In this document: positions 41,305-46,783 of the stretch, one piece after another
Layout of the letters: every line of letters begins with the position of its first letter
How positions within the stretch are numbered: the stretch's first letter is position 1
Source: Actinobacteria bacterium OV450
GTDB lineage: Bacteria; Actinomycetota; Actinomycetes; Streptomycetales; Streptomycetaceae
DNA: 46,783 nt
NCBI GenBank assembly: GCA_001298555.1
Contig: LJCW01000365.1
Coordinates: 1 to 46,783 of the forward strand
Reading direction: 5' to 3'
Notes under the pieces: generated by a model
What the model saw: the letters and a program-made list of their open reading frames with translations, nothing else
The model's database searches: none
What the model was told of the DNA's origin: nothing
Program-made: the position numbers and the translations under genes

Positions 41305-42264
41305 ATGACTCTCAACCGCAAGCGCGCCGCCTGGACCGGCGCCCTCGTCGCCGCCGTCGTCACGGCCGGCGCCGTGGGCGCCCCGGCGCAGGCCGCCGAG
41401 GGCAAGACCATCAAGCCGGTGGCCGACAAGATCCAGCCCAAGAAGCTGCCCGCGACCGCCAAGGCCAAGGCCACGACCGCGGCCGCCGCCACGCCCAAGG
41501 CCAAGGCCGAGGCCAGGGCGTCGAGCCAGGCGGCCGGGGTCGCCGCCGCGGGCACCGTCTCGCTGAAGCCGGGCGAGGTGCTCAAGTCCGACGAGTACAT
41601 CGCGACCGCCAACGGCGTCCTGTACATGCAGCCCGACGGCAACCTGGTCCTGGACCACAAGGCCGGCGCCGAGCTGTGGGCCTCCGGCACGTACGGCAAC
41701 CCCGGCGCCTACGCCGAGTTCCAGGCCGACGGCAACTTCGTCGTCTACAAGAAGGACGTCAACGGGGTCAAGGGCGCGGCCGTCTGGAGCAGCGCCACGT
41801 GGGGCAACGCGAACGCCCGCATCGACTTCCAGGACGACGCCAACCTGGTCGTCTACCGCAAGGACGGGTCGGCCGCCTGGTCGACGCGCACCTGGGAGGT
41901 CCCGGACCACACGCTGACCGGTGGCGAGAACCTGGACCGCGGCACGTGGATGGCCGCCACCAACACCGTCCTCGCCATGGACAACCGCGGCTACTTCGCG
42001 GTCTTCGAGCGCAGCACGGGCAACGTCCGTATCGCGGCCGGCTCCTACAGCCCCGGCGCGTACGCCCGGATGCAGAGGGACGGCAACTTCGTCATCTACT
42101 CCAAGAACGGCGGCGAGGGCAAGGGCGGCGCCATCTGGAACACCGAGTCGTGGGGCAACCCCGGCGCCTACCTCACGTACGGCATGGACTCGACCCTCGT
42201 GCTGCACGCGGCCGACGGCTCGGAGCTCGGCCACTTCAAGTCGGGTGACAACGAGCAGGGCTGA
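41305..42264 (+). CDS. Secreted bulb-type (B-type) mannose-lectin domain protein
   Basis: This 319-residue exported protein starts with a signal peptide (NRKRAAW, cleavage near AQAAEG at about residue 31). A Lys/Ala-rich linker (about 33-85) follows, then a B-lectin region. The QxDxNxVxY mannose-binding motif appears as MQPDGNLVLD, FQADGNFVVYK, FQDDANLVVYR and MQRDGNFVIYS, suggesting two tandem lectin domains, the first copy having Leu-Asp in place of the last positions. It may bind mannose-containing glycans outside the cell; similar folds occur in LlpA-type bacteriocins, but no killing function can be inferred. ATG at 41305 follows GGGGGGA. It is monocistronic with a strong terminator. Confidence 0.88.
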   Translation: MTLNRKRAAWTGALVAAVVTAGAVGAPAQAAEGKTIKPVADKIQPKKLPATAKAKATTAAAATPKAKAEARASSQAAGVAAAGTVSLKPGEVLKSDEYIATANGVLYMQPDGNLVLDHKAGAELWASGTYGNPGAYAEFQADGNFVVYKKDVNGVKGAAVWSSATWGNANARIDFQDDANLVVYRKDGSAAWSTRTWEVPDHTLTGGENLDRGTWMAATNTVLAMDNRGYFAVFERSTGNVRIAAGSYSPGAYARMQRDGNFVIYSKNGGEGKGGAIWNTESWGNPGAYLTYGMDSTLVLHAADGSELGHFKSGDNEQG

Positions 42265-42279
42265 TCCAGCCCACAGGCC

Positions 42280-42311
42280 GGCCCGGGGTGGGGTTTTCCC
42301 CACCCCGGGCC
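42280..42311 (+). terminator. Terminator of the lectin gene
   Basis: A perfect 14-bp stem (42280-42293 with 42298-42311) closes a TTTT loop, 16 bases after the stop. Confidence 0.9.
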
Positions 42312-42350
42312 GACCGGCTTCCGCCATGGTTCCGGGCACCTGAGCCTCCG

Positions 42351-42356
42351 TAGCGT
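42351..42356 (+). promoter_or_regulatory. -10 box of the ABC operon
   Basis: TAGCGT lies 40 bases before the chosen ATG, giving a short leader with its own ribosome site. It argues against the GTG at 42358 as a start. Confidence 0.45.
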
Positions 42357-42396
42357 CGTGACCACGATCAACGGTGGACACGGAAGGCGGCACATC

Positions 42397-43233
42397 ATGG
42401 GGATCCGGCGGAGCAGGCGCCAGCGCGGGACCGGGCAGGAGGCGTACGAGGGCGTCGGGCAGCTGCCGCACGGCGGCCCGGCCGCCGTCGAACTGCGCGG
42501 CGTGCGGCGCGAGTACGGACGGGGCGCCGCCACCGTGCACGCCCTGCGCGGCATCGACCTCAGCTTGCCCCGCGGCAGCTTCACCGCCGTCATGGGACCC
42601 TCCGGCTCCGGCAAGTCCACCTTCCTCCAGTGCGCCGCCGGACTCGATCTGCCCAGCGCGGGCTCCGTCCGCCTCGGCGGCACCGAGATCACCGGCATGA
42701 ACGAGAACGAGCTCACCGAACTGCGCCGCAGCCGGCTGGGCTTCGTCTTCCAGGCCTTCAACCTGCTGCCCTCCCTCACCGTGGAACAGAACGTCCTGCT
42801 CCCGATGCGGCTCGCCGGCGCCGGAACGTCGGGCCCCGTCCGTGACCGGGCCCGCGACCTGCTCGCCCGCGTCGGCCTCGAAGGCAAGGGCGGGCGCCGC
42901 CCCGCCGAGCTCTCCGGCGGCCAGCAGCAGCGCGTCGCCATCGCGCGGGCCCTGGTCACCCGGCCCGACGTCGTCTTCGCCGACGAACCCACCGGCGCCC
43001 TCGACACCACCACCGCAGCCGAGGTCCTCGGCCTGCTCCGGGCCGCCGTCGACTCCCTCGGCGCCACCATCGTCATGGTCACCCACGACCCCGTCGCCGC
43101 CTCCCACGCCGACCAGGTCCTCTTCCTCGCCGACGGGCTGATCGCCGACCGGCTGCCGCCCAGCTCCGCCACCGACATCGCCGCCCGGATGACCCTGCTC
43201 ACCGCACCGGCGTACGCGGGAGCGGCCGCCTGA
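42397..43233 (+). CDS. ABC transporter ATP-binding protein, MacB/LolD type
   Basis: This 278-residue ATPase has Walker A GPSGSGKST (67-75), Q-loop in VFQAFNLLPSLTV, signature LSGGQQQR, Walker B VVFADEP and H-loop VTHD. The pattern places it with MacB/LolD/BceA-type ATPases that drive FtsX-like permeases. The ~27-residue N-terminal extension is basic and variable. ATG at 42397 has GGAAGG upstream. Its TGA overlaps the ATG of the permease gene by one base, so the two are translationally coupled. BceAB-type pairs respond to cell-wall antibiotics, but no two-component system is adjacent here. Confidence 0.94.
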   Translation: MGIRRSRRQRGTGQEAYEGVGQLPHGGPAAVELRGVRREYGRGAATVHALRGIDLSLPRGSFTAVMGPSGSGKSTFLQCAAGLDLPSAGSVRLGGTEITGMNENELTELRRSRLGFVFQAFNLLPSLTVEQNVLLPMRLAGAGTSGPVRDRARDLLARVGLEGKGGRRPAELSGGQQQRVAIARALVTRPDVVFADEPTGALDTTTAAEVLGLLRAAVDSLGATIVMVTHDPVAASHADQVLFLADGLIADRLPPSSATDIAARMTLLTAPAYAGAAA

Positions 43234-45707
43234 TGCCGCTGCACCCGAACGGCCTGGCCCGCGCAGCGCTGCGGTTGCGCCCCGCCGCCTTCGCCGGCAC
43301 CTTCGTCGCCCTGCTCATGACCGTCGCCATCGTCTGCGCCTGCGGCATCCTGCTGGAGAGCGGCGTCCGGGCGGGCGTCCCGCCGACCCGCTACGCCCAC
43401 GCCCCCGTCGTGGTCGCCGCCGACCAGCAGATCCACCGCCGGGTGGGCAGCGGAGACGGCGCCTACGAGGAAGCGGTGCCGGTGCCGGAGCGGGCCAGGG
43501 TCGACGCCGCCCTGGCGGCAGGACTGGCCCCGCTGGGACGGGCCGTGCCCGACGTCGTGTTCCCCGTACGCGGCGCAGCGGGCGCCACCGCCGAGGCCTC
43601 GGGCTGGGGATCCACCGCCTTCACCGGAGTGCAGCTCGCCCGGGGCCGGGCCCCGGCGAACGCGGGCGAGGTGGTCCTGGGCGCGGGTGCGGCTGCGGGT
43701 TCGGGTGCGGGTGCGGGTCCGGGTTCGGGTACGGGTACGGGTCCAGGCGAGGGTGCCGCTGCGAGCCGCGCCGCGGGCACCGGCGCGGACGCCCCGGGCG
43801 ACCGGGTCACGCTCGACACCCCCGTCGGAAAGCGGGAATTCCGCGTCGTGGGACACGCCGCCGGCACCGGCGTCTGGTTCTCCGACGCCGAAGCCCGCAC
43901 CCTCTCCGGGCACCCGGGCGCCCTCGACGCCGTCGTCCTCCTCGACGCCGACCCGGCCCGGGTCCGCGCCGCCGTCGACGGCCGCGCCCAGGTGCTGACC
44001 GGCGCCGACCGCGCCGTCGACCCGCAGCTCGCCGGCGCCAGGGAAATACTGATCGGCCTCGGGGGCTCCTTCGGCGGCACCGCCACCCTCGTCGCCGTCT
44101 TCACCGCCGCCGCCACCGTGGCCCTGTCCGTCGGGCAGCGCTCCCGCGAGTTCGCGCTGCTGCGAGCCGTCGGAGCCACCCCGCGCCAAATCCGCCGCAC
44201 CATCGCCACCGAGGCCCTGCTCGTCGCACCGGCCGCCGGGGCACTGGGCTGCATCCCCGGCATCGGCCTCGCCGCCTGGTGGTTCGGACAGCTCCAGGCC
44301 AAGGGTGCGATCCCCGCCGGCGTCGAACTCACCGTCTCCTGGCTCCCCCTCGTCACGGCCGCCGCCACCGGACTCGCCACCGCACTGCTCGCCGGCTGGG
44401 CCGCCGCCCGCCGGCCCGCCCGGATCCGGCCCGGCCAGGCCCTCGCCGAAGCCGCCGTGGAACGCCTGCGCCCGGGGTGGATCCGCACGCCCCTGGGCAT
44501 CGCCGCCCTCGCCGGCGGCGCCACCTGCGCGGGCCTGGCCGCCACCGGCCGCGGGGAGGACGCCGCCAACGCCGCGCTCGGCGTCGTCATGCTCTTCATG
44601 CTGGCCGTGGCCCTGCTCGGCCCCCTGATCGCCCGTGCCTGCGCCGGCGTACTCGGCCTCCCGCTGCGCGCCGGCAGCGCGTCCGGCTCGCTCGCCGCCG
44701 CCAACTCCCGTACCAACGCCCGCAGGCTCGCCTCCGCGATCACCCCGATCGTGCTCGCCATGGCCTTCTCCTCGACCCTGGTCTTCCTGCACACCAGCGA
44801 GGAACGGGCCGTACGGCAGCAGCAGGAGGCCGGCCTGATCGCCGAGCACGTGATCGCCGACCCGTCCTCCGACGCCACCCGCGCGGGTGTCGCGATCACC
44901 CGTACCTCCGTCCTCGCGATGACCGGCACCGGCGCGGAGCGCTCGCTCCGGTCCGCCTCCGCGCAGGGCGTCGCGGGTGACGTCACCACCGTGCAGGACC
45001 TGGGCGTCCGTGAAGGCAGCCTCGCCGCACTCCGGCCCGGCACCGTCGCCGTGGACCGCACCCTCGCCGACTCCGCGCACGCCGGCGTCGGCGACCGCAT
45101 CGAACTCCGCCTCCCCGACGGGACCCCGGCCACCCCCGAGATCGTCGCCGTCTACACCCGCGGCCTCGGCCTCGGCGAGGTCACCCTTCCGGCGGCCGAC
45201 CTCACGGGCCGCACCACGGCCGGACACCCCACCGAGCTCCTGATCCGCGGCCCCGTTCCCGCAGGCATCGGCCCGGCGGTGTCCGTCTCGGACTGGACCA
45301 CCGCCCGGAACACGGACCGCGAGGTCAACGCCTGGGCCAACACCACCATGGCGGCCGTCCTCGGTGGCTTCGCCGCCGTCACCGCCGCCAACACCCTCGT
45401 GATGACCGTCCTCGACCGCCGCCGCGAGCTGCGGATGCTGCGCCTCGTCGGCTCCACACGCCGCCAGGTGCTGCGCATGCTCCGCTGGGAGGCCCTCCTG
45501 ATCGGCGGCGCGGGCGTCGGCCTCGGCAGCGCCATCGCCCTGGCCACGCTGTTCCCGCTGACCAAGGCCGTCACCGGGGCGCCCCCGCACATCCCGCCGC
45601 TGCTGTACGCCTCCTTCGCGGCCGCCGCCCTGGCCCTGGGCCTGGCGGCCACCGCGCTCCCGGCCCGCTGGACCCTCCGCCGCGACAGCCGGACGGCAAC
45701 GCTCTAG
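43233..45707 (+). CDS. FtsX-like ABC transporter permease
   Basis: This 824-residue protein has an N-terminal helix (about 20-45), an extracytoplasmic domain (about 46-270), two FtsX modules with three or four helices each (about 275-400 and 690-815), and further helices and a second outer domain in between. SVGQRSREFALLRAVGATPRQIRR and VLDRRRELRMLRLVGSTRRQVLR are the matching cytosolic segments. A 20-residue Ala/Gly/Ser/Thr linker (151-170) is encoded by ten near-identical hexamers using GGT for Gly, unlike the GGC seen elsewhere. With its ATPase it probably exports lipids, peptides or antibiotics. A hairpin follows. Confidence 0.92.
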   Translation: MPLHPNGLARAALRLRPAAFAGTFVALLMTVAIVCACGILLESGVRAGVPPTRYAHAPVVVAADQQIHRRVGSGDGAYEEAVPVPERARVDAALAAGLAPLGRAVPDVVFPVRGAAGATAEASGWGSTAFTGVQLARGRAPANAGEVVLGAGAAAGSGAGAGPGSGTGTGPGEGAAASRAAGTGADAPGDRVTLDTPVGKREFRVVGHAAGTGVWFSDAEARTLSGHPGALDAVVLLDADPARVRAAVDGRAQVLTGADRAVDPQLAGAREILIGLGGSFGGTATLVAVFTAAATVALSVGQRSREFALLRAVGATPRQIRRTIATEALLVAPAAGALGCIPGIGLAAWWFGQLQAKGAIPAGVELTVSWLPLVTAAATGLATALLAGWAAARRPARIRPGQALAEAAVERLRPGWIRTPLGIAALAGGATCAGLAATGRGEDAANAALGVVMLFMLAVALLGPLIARACAGVLGLPLRAGSASGSLAAANSRTNARRLASAITPIVLAMAFSSTLVFLHTSEERAVRQQQEAGLIAEHVIADPSSDATRAGVAITRTSVLAMTGTGAERSLRSASAQGVAGDVTTVQDLGVREGSLAALRPGTVAVDRTLADSAHAGVGDRIELRLPDGTPATPEIVAVYTRGLGLGEVTLPAADLTGRTTAGHPTELLIRGPVPAGIGPAVSVSDWTTARNTDREVNAWANTTMAAVLGGFAAVTAANTLVMTVLDRRRELRMLRLVGSTRRQVLRMLRWEALLIGGAGVGLGSAIALATLFPLTKAVTGAPPHIPPLLYASFAAAALALGLAATALPARWTLRRDSRTATL
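43683..43742 (+). repeat. Hexanucleotide repeat in the ABC permease gene
   Basis: Ten in-frame units of NCGGGT (one GCGGCT) encode alternating small residues and Gly. The repeats are almost all on GGT glycine codons. Confidence 0.9.
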
Positions 45708-45746
45708 CCGGAACCGTACGTACGGACGGATGGACGGACGGACGCT

Positions 45747-45784
45747 GGCGGTGCGCCCCGCAGCCTTGCGCGGGGCGCACCGCC
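45747..45784 (+). terminator. Terminator of the ABC permease gene
   Basis: A perfect 15-bp stem (45747-45761 with 45770-45784) with an 8-base loop, 40 bases after the stop. It is preceded by a short GGAC repeat near 45722-45743. Confidence 0.88.
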
Positions 45785-45810
45785 GGCCGCCGTGCAACAT
45801 CCGGCGTCGG

Positions 45811-46034
45811 CCGGTCAGCCCGTCAGCCGGTCAGCCCGAAGGGCCCTCTGGCCGTCAGCCCGTCGAGCCGTCAGGGCGTCAACCATTAGCCCGTCGGGCC
45901 GTCGCCCGTCGGCGCGGCCAGGGGCGGTCACCCGGCCACCGCCCCGTCGGGCCGTCGCCCGTCGGGTGGCAGGGGCGGTCACCCGGCCATCACCCGGCCA
46001 TCACCCGGCCATCACCTGGCCATCACCCGGCCAT
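45811..46034. repeat. Minisatellite region in the ABC permease-lipoprotein gap
   Basis: This fills most of the 315-bp gap. It starts with scattered GTCAGCC and CCGTCAGCC units (45813-45875), then a 53-bp imperfect tandem duplication (45891-45943 and 45944-45996). It ends with five copies of an 11-bp unit, CACCCGGCCAT (one with CCT), at 45980-46034. The last copies form the end of the lipoprotein reading frame, including its stop codon at 46023-46025. Confidence 0.85.
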
Positions 46035-46643
46035 CGCCCTCCAGGGCCCGATCCCGAGCTTCCCGGTGTTCCCGAGGTCGACGGAATGGCCGAGCTCCAG
46101 CTGCAGCCGGGGCGCACCGGGCCGCGGAGTCACGTCCACCACCCATCCCTCGACGGCGGGCACCGTCGTATCGGTCACCAGGTTCCGCCACACCATCCCG
46201 ACCGTGGCCGCCTGTCCGGGCCGCAGCTCCACCTGCTGCGGGGCACCGTCCACGCCGGTCAGCGCACCGGTGATCCCCTCGGCCCCGTGCACGACCGTCA
46301 CGTCCACCGGGGCCCGCTTCCTGTCCAGCAGCCGGATCTCCGGATAGCCCTCGAGTACGTACGGCTGCGCACCGCAGTTGACCAGCTGGATGTCGGCCAC
46401 CCGGAGCCCCATCGCGGAATCCCCGCTGCCCTCCCGGAGCCGCACGCCCCCCTCGGGGCAGGCGTCCGGCTGCGGGGAACCGACCGCCGGGGGCACCGGC
46501 CGTGAAGTACGGGGGGAGGGAGCGGCCCCGCCCCAGCTGGGCCCCGGCGCGGGCGCGGGCGGGGGCGGCGTATCGCACCCCACCACCAGCCCGGCCAACA
46601 GCACGCCTCCGACAACCCCACCGGCCCACCGAGTCCCCACCAT
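46023..46643 (-). CDS. DUF4232 lipoprotein
   Basis: This 206-residue protein has a lipoprotein signal (lipobox LVVGC, lipidated Cys23), a Pro/Ser-rich linker (about 25-60) and a DUF4232 beta domain (about 60-200). The domain is marked by ACPEGGVRLREGSGDSAMG, VNCGAQPYVLEGYPEIRLLD and VGMVWRNLVTD. Its function is unknown; it should sit on the outer face of the membrane. The start is ATG at 46643; TAGGGT ends six bases upstream, so the transcript is likely leaderless. The final residues and stop lie inside an 11-bp tandem repeat, so the C-terminus may vary between strains. Confidence 0.88.
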   Translation of the reverse strand: MVGTRWAGGVVGGVLLAGLVVGCDTPPPPAPAPGPSWGGAAPSPRTSRPVPPAVGSPQPDACPEGGVRLREGSGDSAMGLRVADIQLVNCGAQPYVLEGYPEIRLLDRKRAPVDVTVVHGAEGITGALTGVDGAPQQVELRPGQAATVGMVWRNLVTDTTVPAVEGWVVDVTPRPGAPRLQLELGHSVDLGNTGKLGIGPWRAMAG

Positions 46644-46649
46644 CCCCCG

Positions 46650-46655
46650 ACCCTA
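46650..46655 (-). promoter_or_regulatory. -10 box of a leaderless promoter
   Basis: Read on the minus strand, TAGGGT is followed by six bases and the ATG of the lipoprotein gene. Beyond it, to the window end, I see only GC-rich sequence with a weak hairpin near 46711-46735. Confidence 0.45.
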
Positions 46656-46783
46656 CGCCGCCCCAACTCCCCACCCCCCACGCCCCCTTCCCGGCCACCG
46701 CCGCGCCCCTTCGCAGCCCAGCCACTACCCGGCCGGGCAGTGGCCGCCCAGCCGGCCCTGTCGGCGCGGCGCCCCCAGCCGAC

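Noticed and set aside
39777..41699. Leftward extension of the Eis-like gene to over 1000 residues.
   Set aside because: The extension is antisense to the phosphatase gene and the true ATG at 39776 has AAGGAT upstream.
42168..45800. A 1210-residue leftward open frame across the ABC genes.
   Set aside because: It is antisense to two overlapping genes with intact ABC motifs, and consists of low-complexity Gly/Arg/Ala sequence.
45980..46034. Possible CRISPR array.
   Set aside because: The 11-bp units are contiguous with no spacers and no cas genes are present.
1..46783. tRNA, rRNA, insertion sequence or prophage.
   Set aside because: I saw no cloverleaf, transposase, integrase or terminal repeat. 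This was a reading by eye, so a weak ncRNA could be missed.

Overview
The window looks like a chromosomal core segment of a Streptomyces. Base composition is very GC-rich with strong third-position GC, many starts are GTG, and several genes have a TANNNT box about six bases before the start codon (leaderless transcripts). The gene families are typical of the genus: mycothiol-type DsbA, BioY, Fe-superoxide dismutase behind a Nur box, actinobacterial MalQ and RpiB, and CGNR zinc-finger regulators. I see no phage, transposon, CRISPR, rRNA or tRNA. Gene order agrees with what I remember of the S. coelicolor region holding malQ, pepN, asd2, sodF, rpiB and nei; that is from memory and was not searched.

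Layout. Positions 1-2231 hold a ROK repressor (cut by the window edge) and an MscS channel, both leftward. Positions 2494-9025 hold an HNH nuclease, a secreted GH84 glycosidase, a small TSEP-repeat protein, malQ and a small membrane protein. Positions 9199-14030 form a regulator/exporter block: MarR divergent from an MFS carrier, then two EamA/DMT carriers and a LysR. Positions 14116-31238 are rich in peptide and redox genes: two aminopeptidase N paralogues, a DUF1203 protein, aspartate-semialdehyde dehydrogenase, a secreted M28 aminopeptidase, a large secreted subtilisin, a CGNR/VOC/flavin-fold cluster, an AbiEi/DUF559-like protein, a DsbA-like protein and sodF. Positions 31426-36853 hold three related amino acid permeases with bioY between them. 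Positions 37074-46643 hold rpiB, a Nei-type glycosylase, an Eis-like acetyltransferase, a membrane PP2C phosphatase, a secreted B-type lectin, an FtsX-type ABC exporter and a DUF4232 lipoprotein.

How genes may work together. Secreted proteases and M28 peptidase, cytosolic PepN enzymes and amino acid permeases together form a peptide-scavenging set. The most striking unlabelled signal is a 15-bp element, GTCCGTT-N3-CGGAC. It occurs four times: as an inverted pair between asd and the M28 peptidase (18547-18561, 18668-18682) and as an inverted pair before the first permease (32895-32909, 32917-32931). I do not recognise its regulator. Other candidate control sites are a Nur box before sodF, a perfect 11+11 palindrome between marR and its MFS partner, a CTAACC/GGTTAG palindrome over the VOC promoter, and a palindrome before the ROK gene.

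Oddities include a GH84 active site with Gln-Asp in place of Asp-Asp, a CPWA active site in the DsbA-like protein, an in-frame 36-bp repeat in the ROK gene, a hexamer repeat with atypical codons in the ABC permease, and a minisatellite that runs into the stop codon of the lipoprotein gene. Most of the window is ordinary core genome; I found no clear new multi-gene system beyond the shared-operator regulon.
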